Shown one piece after another: positions 35,967-44,224 of a stretch of DNA of 64,000 bases. The stretch spans positions 1 to 64,000 of the forward strand of contig NZ_WKJL01000004.1 in NCBI RefSeq assembly GCF_009674565.1, written 5' to 3'. The translations under genes were made by a program, and so were the position numbers. The notes below the pieces were generated by a model. The model was given only the letters and a program-made list of their open reading frames with translations, was not told the DNA's origin and made no database searches. This stretch comes from Duganella aquatilis (GTDB lineage: Bacteria > Pseudomonadota > Gammaproteobacteria > Burkholderiales > Burkholderiaceae_D). How positions within the stretch are numbered: the stretch's first letter is position 1; each line of letters opens with the position of its first letter.

Positions 35967-37151
35967 TCAATTGAGCAGGCCGCGTTGGGCCAGATTGCGA
36001 TACAGCGCGCGCACGCCAAACGTCCATGGCGCCACGGTGGTGCTGAGTTGTACGTGATTCACCAGCATGCCCAGCGACGGGCTGCTGATGCTGACGCGGT
36101 CGCCCAGCTTGTGGGTGAAACCCGCGCCCGGCGCGCCACGGTCCTTGATCGGCGAGAACATGGTGCCGAGGAAGAGCATGAAGCCGTCCGGATATTGGTG
36201 ATGCGCGCCGCTGGTTTGCGACACCAGGTCCAGCGGATCGCGGCTGATTTCGCGCATACGGCTCTCGCCATCGAGTCGGAAGCCGTCTTCCGAGCCTTCG
36301 ATCAGCAGGCGCAGTTCTGCATTCCGCACGGTGTCGATGGTGAAGTGTTCATCGAACAGGCGGATGAACGGGCCGATGCCGCACGATGCGTTGTTGTCCT
36401 TGGCCTTACCCAGCAGCAGCGCGCTGCGGCCTTCGATGTCGCGCAGGTTGACGTCGTTGCCCAGCGTGGCGCCCACGGTTTGTGCGCGGCTGTTCACCGC
36501 AAGCACGATCTCCGGCTCCGGATTGTTCCATTTCGATTCAGGGTGCAGGCCGACGTCCGCGCCGAAACCGACCGCCGACATCGGCTGCGATTTGGAGAAC
36601 ACTTCGGCGTATGGACCGATGCCCACTTCCATGTACTGCGACCACGCGCCGCGCGCGATGAATTGCTGCTTCAGCTTTTCCGCCTCCGGCGAACCTGGCT
36701 TGATGGCCGACAGGTCGGCGCCGATGTCTTTCAGCAGTGAGCTACGCAACTCGTCGGCGCGCGCCGGATTGCCGCCCGCCTGTTCTTCGATCACGCGTTC
36801 CAGCAGGCTGACCGCGAAGGTCACACCGCAGGCCTTGATGGCCTGCAGGTCGCATGGCGCCAGCAGGCGCACCGGCGCGTCGGCGCCGCTCAATGCGCCG
36901 TCGACCAGCGCTTCCACGCGGCCCAGCGATTCGCCCTGCGCGGCGTGGGCGAAGGCCACCACGTCGTCGCGATCCAGCAGATCGGATACCGTCGCCACTT
37001 GCGCGGTGATGTCGAATACTTCGCCTTTGCGCACGACCACCACGCTCGGGCCGTTGACGTCGCTGCGCCACACGCGGCCTACCAGCAGCGCGTCGGACAG
37101 GTCGGCGGGGAGGTGCGCCGATGCCGGCGCATGCTTCAAATGATTGTTCAC
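35967..37151 (-). CDS. xylX: FAH-family 2-keto-3-deoxy-pentonate dehydratase
   Basis: A 394-residue fumarylacetoacetate-hydrolase-family enzyme. The C-terminal fold carries the metal ligands in NNPEPEIVLAVN and the DVNLRDIEGRSALLLGKAKDNNASCGIGPF region. Members of this length next to xylonate dehydratase genes are XylX, converting 2-keto-3-deoxy-xylonate to 2-oxoglutarate semialdehyde. It starts with GTG behind AAGGA and is the first gene of the minus-strand pentose operon. The 104-bp region before it is shared with the divergent esterase operon and contains a candidate XylR site. Confidence 0.88.
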   Translation of the reverse strand: MNNHLKHAPASAHLPADLSDALLVGRVWRSDVNGPSVVVVRKGEVFDITAQVATVSDLLDRDDVVAFAHAAQGESLGRVEALVDGALSGADAPVRLLAPCDLQAIKACGVTFAVSLLERVIEEQAGGNPARADELRSSLLKDIGADLSAIKPGSPEAEKLKQQFIARGAWSQYMEVGIGPYAEVFSKSQPMSAVGFGADVGLHPESKWNNPEPEIVLAVNSRAQTVGATLGNDVNLRDIEGRSALLLGKAKDNNASCGIGPFIRLFDEHFTIDTVRNAELRLLIEGSEDGFRLDGESRMREISRDPLDLVSQTSGAHHQYPDGFMLFLGTMFSPIKDRGAPGAGFTHKLGDRVSISSPSLGMLVNHVQLSTTVAPWTFGVRALYRNLAQRGLLN

Positions 37152-37220
37152 AAAATGTCCTTGTCTCGTTATGGCTCTTCCGGCGTTTTTGTTGCACCTA
37201 CCATCCGATTACCCTAAAAT

Positions 37221-37234
37221 GAATAGCGCTAACA
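37221..37234. promoter_or_regulatory. Candidate XylR/LacI operator (xyl-box-like)
   Basis: GAATAGCGCTAACA agrees at 11 of 14 positions with the Xanthomonas xyl-box TGGTAGCGCTAACA as I remember it; the right half GCTAACA is perfect. It lies 21 bp before the esterase start and about 70 bp before the divergent xylX start, so one bound repressor could control both operons. The octamer GCTAACAT recurs in the GH10/GH67 intergenic region, and a LacI-family gene is in the locus. Confidence 0.5.
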
Positions 37235-37255
37235 TTTTATGAGTGTGAAGGATTT

Positions 37256-38527
37256 ATGCAATCAAGTCAACACGCTTTACCCCGTTATTTGGGCGCCGCC
37301 ATAGCGGTTTTTTTGATGCATGCGGCAGCGGCCGCACCAGCGCCGCAACCGGCGCCGCACTGGGTCACCAGTTGGGGTGCGGCGCAGCAAATTCCCGACA
37401 CCGCGAATGAGTTGGCGGCCGAGAACTGGCGCGACGCCAGCCTGCGCCAGATCGTTCACCTCTCTCTGGGCGGCAAGCAGTTTCGGGTCCGCGTCAGCAA
37501 CGCATATGGCACCGCACCATTAATGCTCGACGGCGCCAGCGTGGCGCTGGCGCAAGCGCCCGGCCAGGCCGGCGTTCAGGCCCCTACCCTGCGTCCGCTG
37601 ACCTTCGACGGCCGCGCTTCGGTGATGATTCCGGCCGGCGCGGAATACTACAGCGACGCCGTCGCCATGGAAGTCAAACCGGCCGCCGACCTGGCGATTT
37701 CGCTGTATTTCAAGGCCGAGCCGGCCCGCCAGACCAGCCATAACGGCGCCCGTACCCATACTTTTCTCGCCAAGGGCAACCGCGTGATGGACGCGTCGTG
37801 GGCCGATGCAGGCAGCGTCACGCGCTGGTATGCACTGAGCGATGTCGACGTGCTGGCGCCGCGCGACGCCGGCGCGCTGGTGGCCATCGGCGACTCCATC
37901 ACCGACGGCTACGGCATCCCGCCCGACACCAACACCCGCTGGACCGACGTGCTGGCCGCGCGGCTGCGCGATAACAAGCAGCCGCTGGCCGTGGTCAACG
38001 CCGGCATCGGCGGCGGGCGCCTGCTGCGCGAAGGGCTGGGCACCCCGCTGATTGCGCGCTTCGACCGCGATGTGCTGTCGCGTTCAGGCGTCACGCACGC
38101 GCTGGTGCTGATCGGCGTGAACGATTTCGGCGTCCAGCATCGCAACGGCCCGGATACGCCGGCCGACCGTCAACAGCTGCTGGCGGACCTGAAGCTGGCG
38201 CATCGCCAGCTGGCGGAGCGCGCGCATGCGCATGGCATCTGCGTCATCGGCGGCACCATCACGCCGTATTCGGGCAGCGACTATTACCATCCCGACGCCG
38301 GCAACGAGTCCGATCGACTGGAACTGAATCAGTGGATGCGGACCTCGGGCGTGTTCGACGCCGTCGCCGACTTCGATGCGGCGCTGCGCGATCCGGCCCA
38401 GCCTTCGAGGCTGAAAAAGGTGTATGACTCGGGCGACGGCCTGCATCCATCGCTGGCCGGCTACCGCGCGCTGGCGGACACCGTGCCATTGGCGGCGCTG
38501 CGCCAGCAATGCGGAAGCAAGAAATGA
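37256..38527 (+). CDS. Secreted SGNH/GDSL esterase, possible xylan deacetylase
   Basis: A 423-residue protein with a Sec signal (cleaved near MHAAAAA, residue 27). An N-terminal beta domain (about 34-195) is followed by an SGNH hydrolase domain. Block I GDSITDG holds nucleophile S214, the Gly block is NAGIGGGR, the Asn block GVNDFG and block V DGLHPS (the Asp-His pair). Family members of this architecture deacylate polysaccharides. The position as first gene before GH43 and GH115 genes suggests acetyl groups on xylan as substrate; this is inference. A GAAGGATTT box precedes the start. Confidence 0.88.
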   Translation: MQSSQHALPRYLGAAIAVFLMHAAAAAPAPQPAPHWVTSWGAAQQIPDTANELAAENWRDASLRQIVHLSLGGKQFRVRVSNAYGTAPLMLDGASVALAQAPGQAGVQAPTLRPLTFDGRASVMIPAGAEYYSDAVAMEVKPAADLAISLYFKAEPARQTSHNGARTHTFLAKGNRVMDASWADAGSVTRWYALSDVDVLAPRDAGALVAIGDSITDGYGIPPDTNTRWTDVLAARLRDNKQPLAVVNAGIGGGRLLREGLGTPLIARFDRDVLSRSGVTHALVLIGVNDFGVQHRNGPDTPADRQQLLADLKLAHRQLAERAHAHGICVIGGTITPYSGSDYYHPDAGNESDRLELNQWMRTSGVFDAVADFDAALRDPAQPSRLKKVYDSGDGLHPSLAGYRALADTVPLAALRQQCGSKK

Positions 38528-40113
38528 TGATCGCCGCGCGCGCCGCGCTGACCGCACTGCTGGCCACCACCACGCTGGCCTCGCAGGCCGCCACCTACAC
38601 CAATCCGGTACTCAGCGGCTTCCACGCCGATCCCAGCGTCTGCCGCGTCGGCGGCGACTACTATCTGGCGACAAGCAGCTTTGAATACTTCCCCGGTGTG
38701 CCGATTTACCACAGCAAGGATCTGGTCCACTGGCGCCAGATCGGCCACGCGCTGACACGCGCCAGCCAGCTGAATCTGGCCCACACGCGCAGCTCGCAGG
38801 GCATCTACGCACCGACATTGCGCTGCCATGACGGCGAGTTCTATATGGTCACCACCAATATGGAGGGTGGCGGCGCTTTCTACGTTCACACCAGGGATCC
38901 GGCCGGCGAATGGTCGGAACCGGTATGGCTGAACGACCCAAGCTTCGCCATGGACCCGTCGCTGTTCTTCGACGACGACGGCAAGGTCTATTACACGCGG
39001 CACGGCGGCGGAGAGCACGGCGGCGTCTATCAGGCGGAAATCGACCTGAAGGCCGGCAAGCTGCTGGAGCCACCGCGCCTGATCTGGTCCGGCACCGGCG
39101 GCGTGTGGCCCGAAGGTCCGCACCTGTACAAGCGCGATGGGCTGTATTACCTGATGATCTCCGAGGGCGGCACATCCTATAACCACAGCCTGACGATGGC
39201 CCGCTCGTCATCGCCGTTCGGCCCATACACCGCCAACCCGGCCAATCCCATCCTCACGCACCGCGGCCACCCGGAACTGCCGTTGCAGGCCACCGGCCAT
39301 GGAGACCTGGTGCAAACGCCGGAGGGCAAATGGTGGATGTCGCTGCTGGGCATCCGTCCTGTCGATAACCGCCATCACCTTGGCCGGGAAACGCTGTTGA
39401 CGCCTGTGGCGTGGAATGACCAGGGCTGGCTCACCGCCAACGGCGGCAAGCCGCTGGCGGTCGAAATGTCGGCCGACGGGCTGCCCCCCTCCTCGCCATG
39501 GCCTGCGCAACCGGTGCGCGACGACTTCAGCGCGCCGAAACTGGGCCTGCAATGGTCGCAGCTGCGCGGTCCGGGCGATGGCCTGTGGTCCTTGAGCGAG
39601 CGTGCCGGCTACCTGCGCCTGAAAGGCAGCAGCATCACCATGAACGACGTCGCGCAGCCTGCATTCGTGGCGCGCCGCCAGGAGCACATGCGCATGCGCG
39701 CGGCCACGCAGTTGGAATTCCTGCCAGCCGCCGCGACGCAGTCGGCGGGCCTGGTGCTGCGCCAGAACGAGAAAAACTACTATGAACTGCGCGTGACCGG
39801 AACCCCGGAGCGCCGCCTCGAACTGCTGATACGGACCGGCGGCGTCACGTCGCTCCAGGCCTCGGCGGCATTGCCGCCCGGTCCCGTAACGCTACAGGTG
39901 GAATCGTGGCCCGACCATTATGCGTTCAGCTTTGGCAGCGGCGATGCGCCGCTCAAGCTGATCGGCACCGCACCAACCGCACCGCTGTCATCAGAATCAG
40001 CGGGCGGTTTTACCGGCGTCTTCATCGGCATGTTTGCCGAAGGCGCGGGCAAGCAGCAGGCCATGCCGGCTGCGGATTTTGCATGGTTCGACTACATACC
40101 ACTGGAAAAATAA
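38524..40113 (+). CDS. GH43 beta-xylosidase/arabinofuranosidase, exported
   Basis: A 529-residue protein with a Sec signal ending near SQA. The five-bladed GH43 propeller has base D36 (GFHADPSVC), pKa-modulating D144 (MDPSLFF) and acid E197 (VWPEGPH). A C-terminal beta-sandwich (about 330-525), as in two-domain GH43 xylosidases, follows. I start at 38524, where ATG overlaps the esterase stop (ATGA) and GGAAG lies 6 nt upstream; the frame reaches 38509 without a ribosome site. It would trim xylose or arabinose from xylo-oligosaccharides in the periplasm. Confidence 0.92.
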   Translation: MMIAARAALTALLATTTLASQAATYTNPVLSGFHADPSVCRVGGDYYLATSSFEYFPGVPIYHSKDLVHWRQIGHALTRASQLNLAHTRSSQGIYAPTLRCHDGEFYMVTTNMEGGGAFYVHTRDPAGEWSEPVWLNDPSFAMDPSLFFDDDGKVYYTRHGGGEHGGVYQAEIDLKAGKLLEPPRLIWSGTGGVWPEGPHLYKRDGLYYLMISEGGTSYNHSLTMARSSSPFGPYTANPANPILTHRGHPELPLQATGHGDLVQTPEGKWWMSLLGIRPVDNRHHLGRETLLTPVAWNDQGWLTANGGKPLAVEMSADGLPPSSPWPAQPVRDDFSAPKLGLQWSQLRGPGDGLWSLSERAGYLRLKGSSITMNDVAQPAFVARRQEHMRMRAATQLEFLPAAATQSAGLVLRQNEKNYYELRVTGTPERRLELLIRTGGVTSLQASAALPPGPVTLQVESWPDHYAFSFGSGDAPLKLIGTAPTAPLSSESAGGFTGVFIGMFAEGAGKQQAMPAADFAWFDYIPLEK

Positions 40114-40117
40114 CGAC

Positions 40118-42982
40118 ATGAGACAACGTATTTTTGCCGCAGGGGCCATGCTCATGGCCCTGCTTTGCCACGCCCTGCCCGCGCAGGCGCTGGGCCAGAA
40201 AAAACTGGCCTGGTTCGATCAACCGCCCGCCGATGCGGTGGCGCTGGCCCACAACGGCCAGGCCGCCAAACTATACGTCGATGCGGCCGATTATGCCGGC
40301 GTGCTGCGCGCTGCCGGCGATCTGCAGGCCGATATCGCCCGCGTCAGCGCCGCCAAACCGGTACTGTCCAGGGACGGCAAGCCGGCCGGTGCCGATGTCA
40401 TTATCATCGGCACCGTCGGCAAGAGCGCCTTGATCGACCGACTGGTGGCCGCCGGCAAGCTGGATGTCTCGGCCATCAAGGGCAAGTGGGAGGGCTGGCA
40501 GGTGCAGACGCTGCGCAAGCCGTTGCCCGGCGTGGAGCGCGCGCTGGTGATCGCGGGCAGCGACAAGCGCGGCACCATCTTCGGCATCTACGAGATGTCC
40601 GAACAGATCGGCGTCTCGCCGTGGAACTGGTGGGCCGACGTGCCGGCGGCGAAACACGCGAATGTGTACGCATCGGCCGCCGCAGCGGTCAGCGATGCGC
40701 CGGCGGTGCAGTATCGCGGCATCTTCCTGAACGACGAAGCGCCGGCGCTGACCGGCTGGGTCAAGCAGCGCTATGGCGGTTTCAATCATCAGTTCTACGA
40801 AAAGGTGTTTGAGCTGATCCTGCGCATGCGCGGCAATTACCTGTGGCCGGCCATGTGGGGCGAAGCCTTCTACGATGACGACAAATTGAACGGCAAGACC
40901 GCCGACGAATACGGCGTCGTCATCGGCACCTCGCACCACGAGCCGATGATGCGCGCCCACGATGAATGGCGGCGTTATGGCGAAGGCAAGCCGTGGGACT
41001 ACAACCGCAGCGGCGACAAGCTGCGCGAGTTCTGGACGCAGGGCCTGCGCGTGTCGCAAGGCCAGGAAAAGCTGATCACGCTGGGCATGCGCGGCGACGG
41101 CGATGAGCCGATGTCGGAAGGCGCCAACGTGTCGCTGCTGGAACGCATCGTCGGCGACCAGCGCAGCATCATCGCCAGGGAAGTCAATCCGGATGTGACC
41201 AAGGTGCCGCAGGTATGGGCGCTGTACAAGGAAGTGCAGGAATACTACGAAAAAGGCATGCGCGTGCCGGACGACGTGACGCTGCTGTGGTGCGACGACA
41301 ACTGGGGCAACATCCGCCGACTGCCGACCGCTGAGGAACGCAAACGCGCGGGCGGCGCCGGTATCTACTATCACTTCGATTATGTCGGCGGTCCGCGTTC
41401 GTACAAGTGGATCAACGTGACGCCGCTGCCTAAGGTATGGGAACAGATGCATCTGGCGTGGCAGTACCAGGCCAACAAGCTTTGGATCGTCAATGTCGGC
41501 GACCTGAAGCCGATGGAGGTGCCGATTGAGTTCTTCCTCACCTACGCCTGGAATCCCGAGGCATGGCCGGCCGAGCGTTTGCCGGAGTATCTGAAGCTGT
41601 GGGCGACGCGCGAATTCGGGCCGGAGCATGCCGACGATATCGCCGACATCGTGGCCAAGTACGCCAAGTACAACGGCCGCCGCAAGCCGGAACAGCTGGA
41701 GCCGACCACCTATAGCCTGGTGAACTACAACGAGGCTGCGCGCATCGTCGATGAGTACAAGTCGATTGCGGCGCGGGCCGAGAAGATTTCCGCCGCCCTG
41801 CCGGCCAACAAGCGCGATGCGTTCTTCCAGTTGGTGCTGTATCCGGTGAAGGCGTCGGCTGTCGTCAATGAGCTGTATGTCACGGCTGGTCAGAATCGGC
41901 TGTATGGCCTGCAGGGCCGCGCCGCCACCAACGATCTGGCGGCGCGGACGCGGGCTTTGTTTGCAGAGGATGCGGAGCTGGTTCGCCAGTATCACGAGGA
42001 CATCAGCGGCGGCAAGTGGAACCACATGATGTCGCAGACCCACCTGGGCTACACCTACTGGAACCAGCCGCCGCGCAATGTCATGCCGCCGGTGACGGAG
42101 GTGCAGGCGCCGAAAGCGGCTGACATGGGCGTCGCCGTGGAAGGCAGCGAACAGGTCTGGCCGGGGCCGGGAGGCGATGCGCTCGCGCTGCCGGCGCTGG
42201 ATGTATTTGAGAAGAAGGCGCGGTTCATCGACATCTTCAATCGCGGGCAGCAGGCGTTTGATTACACGGTAAGCGCCAGCGAATCCTGGATTACGCTGGA
42301 TAAGCCGTCCGGCAAAGTCGCGCGCCAGCAGCGCGTAGCGGTGAATGTGCGCTGGGCCGAGGCGCCGGATGGGGTGCGAGATGCTACGCTGACCATCTCC
42401 GGTGCGGGCGGCAAGACGACGGTCAAAGTCCCGTTGCGCAAGCCGGCTGGCGCGGCGGCGCTGAAGGGTTTTATCGAAACCGGCGGCGTGGTGGCGATGG
42501 AAGCGGAGCATTACACGCATGCGGTGTCGGCCGATCAGCGCGCGTGGCAGCTGATTCCGGATCATGGACGCACGCTGTCGGGCATGACGGCGTTGCCGGT
42601 CGATGCGCCAGCCGATGTACAGCCGCGCATGCGGCTGGAGTATGCGATGCAGCTGTTCAGCGTGGGCAAGGTGGAGGTGCAGACCACGCTGGCGCCGACG
42701 CAGAAGTTCCAGCCGGGGGCGGGATTGCGTTATGCGATTTCGTTTGATGACGAGGCGCCGCAGGTCATCAACGTCCATGCGGATGGCAGCGAGAAGGCCT
42801 GGGAGCGCACGGTGTCTGATGGTGCGACGGTGCTGACTTCCCACCATAACATTGACAAACCTGGCCCCCATACCCTGAAGTTCTGGGTGGTTGATTCGGG
42901 GTTGGTGGTGCAAAAGCTGGTGGTCAACACAGGCGGCCTGCGTCCGAGCTACCTTGGTCCGCCCGAAAGTCCGCGCCAGTAA
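40118..42982 (+). CDS. GH115 alpha-glucuronidase, exported
   Basis: A 954-residue protein with a Sec signal (MRQRIFAAGAMLMALLCHA, cleaved after AQA). GH115 hallmarks are present: RGIFLNDEAPALTGW, RGNYLWPAMWGEAF, GTSHHEPMMRAH, LGMRGDGDEPM, LLWCDDNWGNIRRLP and YYHFDYVGGPRSYKW. A helical domain and a C-terminal beta domain follow. GH115 enzymes remove (methyl)glucuronic acid from internal xylose units of polymeric glucuronoxylan. It starts 4 bp after the GH43 stop. The neighbouring GH67 acts on the chain end, so the pair is complementary. Confidence 0.94.
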   Translation: MRQRIFAAGAMLMALLCHALPAQALGQKKLAWFDQPPADAVALAHNGQAAKLYVDAADYAGVLRAAGDLQADIARVSAAKPVLSRDGKPAGADVIIIGTVGKSALIDRLVAAGKLDVSAIKGKWEGWQVQTLRKPLPGVERALVIAGSDKRGTIFGIYEMSEQIGVSPWNWWADVPAAKHANVYASAAAAVSDAPAVQYRGIFLNDEAPALTGWVKQRYGGFNHQFYEKVFELILRMRGNYLWPAMWGEAFYDDDKLNGKTADEYGVVIGTSHHEPMMRAHDEWRRYGEGKPWDYNRSGDKLREFWTQGLRVSQGQEKLITLGMRGDGDEPMSEGANVSLLERIVGDQRSIIAREVNPDVTKVPQVWALYKEVQEYYEKGMRVPDDVTLLWCDDNWGNIRRLPTAEERKRAGGAGIYYHFDYVGGPRSYKWINVTPLPKVWEQMHLAWQYQANKLWIVNVGDLKPMEVPIEFFLTYAWNPEAWPAERLPEYLKLWATREFGPEHADDIADIVAKYAKYNGRRKPEQLEPTTYSLVNYNEAARIVDEYKSIAARAEKISAALPANKRDAFFQLVLYPVKASAVVNELYVTAGQNRLYGLQGRAATNDLAARTRALFAEDAELVRQYHEDISGGKWNHMMSQTHLGYTYWNQPPRNVMPPVTEVQAPKAADMGVAVEGSEQVWPGPGGDALALPALDVFEKKARFIDIFNRGQQAFDYTVSASESWITLDKPSGKVARQQRVAVNVRWAEAPDGVRDATLTISGAGGKTTVKVPLRKPAGAAALKGFIETGGVVAMEAEHYTHAVSADQRAWQLIPDHGRTLSGMTALPVDAPADVQPRMRLEYAMQLFSVGKVEVQTTLAPTQKFQPGAGLRYAISFDDEAPQVINVHADGSEKAWERTVSDGATVLTSHHNIDKPGPHTLKFWVVDSGLVVQKLVVNTGGLRPSYLGPPESPRQ

Positions 42983-43035
42983 AACCCGCAACCTTTAGCG
43001 ATACGCATGCCGTACCACTTAGGGGTCGGGCGGGT

Positions 43036-44142
43036 CTAGGAGCGCGCCGGCATCGCGTTGATAGCAGCAGCGATGGCATCGCGCAGCGGCTTGGCCCGCA
43101 TCTGTTCATCAAACGGCGTAGGCCGCATCGCCAGGCCATCGGTACGCGGCGCCTCCTTCCATCCCTGCAGCCAGCTGACGTTGTCCGCCATCCCCCACAT
43201 CAGGAAATCCCGGCACTGCGGGTAGCTGAACGTCACATCCAGATAATCCTTCGCCAGCACCGCGACGCCCGCATCGCGCACGGCCACATCGCCCGGCAGC
43301 TTGCGGTCGTTGACATCAAACTCGGTCACCAGCAGATCCAGCCCCATGCCCGTCACCTCATCCAGGAACTTGCGCCACACCTGCTGCTGCTTCGCGCCAC
43401 CCAGGTCATCCCACGAACCGATATGGCTCTGCAGCCCAAGCGCCTGCACCGGCGTGCCGCGCGACTTCAGGTCATGCAGCAGCTTCAACACGCCCTCGCG
43501 ATGCTTCTTGCTGCCATCGTCCGGCCGCATGTAATCGTTATAAACCAGCTGCGCCTTTGGCGCATGCTCCCGCGCCACGCGGAATGCCAGATCGATCTGC
43601 TCCACCGCCCCCAGACGCTCTGTGAACACATTGGTGCGCAGCGCGCCCGTCTTCGGATCCACCGCCTCATTGACCACATCATAGCTATGGATCGCGCCGC
43701 CAAAGTGATCGCACACCGTCACGATATGCTTGCGCAGCAGCGCCTCCGCCGCCTGCACCGGCTGCGCGCCGAAGTCGTATTCGTTCACCCACTTCGGCAG
43801 CCACTTGGCATCCTGCCAGATCAGGTTATGTCCGCGCACCAGCATGCCCTGCGACTTCGCCCAGGCATACATCTCATCCGCCGGCTCGAAGTGATATTCG
43901 CCTGGACGCGGCTCCAGCGCCTTCCATTTGCCTTCGTTCTCCGCCACCAGCATGTCGCACTCGCGCGCCATCAGCGCCTTGTACCCGGAATCGCGGAAGT
44001 AGCGGCCGCCAATCGCATTACCGACATGGAGGCCCTTGCGTTTGCCCAGTACTTTCAAGGGTTCCGGCATCTCTGCCGCATGCAGCGGCAGAAAACCGCC
44101 TGCCGCCATCATTGCCAAAACACCGCGTCGGGATATCTTCAT
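43036..44142 (-). CDS. GH10 endo-beta-1,4-xylanase, Tat signal
   Basis: A 368-residue single-domain GH10 enzyme with a twin-arginine signal (ISRRGVLAMMA, cleaved near HAA). The acid/base is E159 (DVVNEAVD) and the nucleophile E274 (VTEFDVN). GHNLIW, WLPKW and the LQSHIG region are also typical. No carbohydrate-binding module is present. It cuts the xylan backbone, including near glucuronosyl branches as GH10 enzymes can, and so produces substrates for the GH67 encoded divergently 82 bp away. GAGGAG precedes the start. Confidence 0.95.
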   Translation of the reverse strand: MKISRRGVLAMMAAGGFLPLHAAEMPEPLKVLGKRKGLHVGNAIGGRYFRDSGYKALMARECDMLVAENEGKWKALEPRPGEYHFEPADEMYAWAKSQGMLVRGHNLIWQDAKWLPKWVNEYDFGAQPVQAAEALLRKHIVTVCDHFGGAIHSYDVVNEAVDPKTGALRTNVFTERLGAVEQIDLAFRVAREHAPKAQLVYNDYMRPDDGSKKHREGVLKLLHDLKSRGTPVQALGLQSHIGSWDDLGGAKQQQVWRKFLDEVTGMGLDLLVTEFDVNDRKLPGDVAVRDAGVAVLAKDYLDVTFSYPQCRDFLMWGMADNVSWLQGWKEAPRTDGLAMRPTPFDEQMRAKPLRDAIAAAINAMPARS

Positions 44143-44167
44143 TTTTGTCTCACTCCTCGTTGGAATT

Positions 44168-44209
44168 GTTTGCTAACATCGTGGCATAATGAAATGGTTA
44201 CGCTATCAT
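44168..44209. promoter_or_regulatory. Two candidate XylR/LacI sites between GH10 and GH67 genes
   Basis: The 82-bp divergent region holds TGTTTGCTAACA (44168-44179; on the minus strand it begins TGTTAGC, a perfect half-site). It also holds TGGTTACGCTATCA (44195-44208), which agrees with the remembered xyl-box TGGTAGCGCTAACA at 11 of 14 positions. The second lies just upstream of the GH67 ribosome site, where a repressor would block transcription. The octamer GCTAACAT is shared with the site at the xylX/esterase promoter. Confidence 0.45.
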
Positions 44210-44224
44210 AAAAACGGAGACAAG

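Noticed and set aside
40271..42991. Minus-strand open frame of 906 codons opposite GH115
   Set aside because: Antisense shadow; GH115 motifs on the plus strand are unambiguous.
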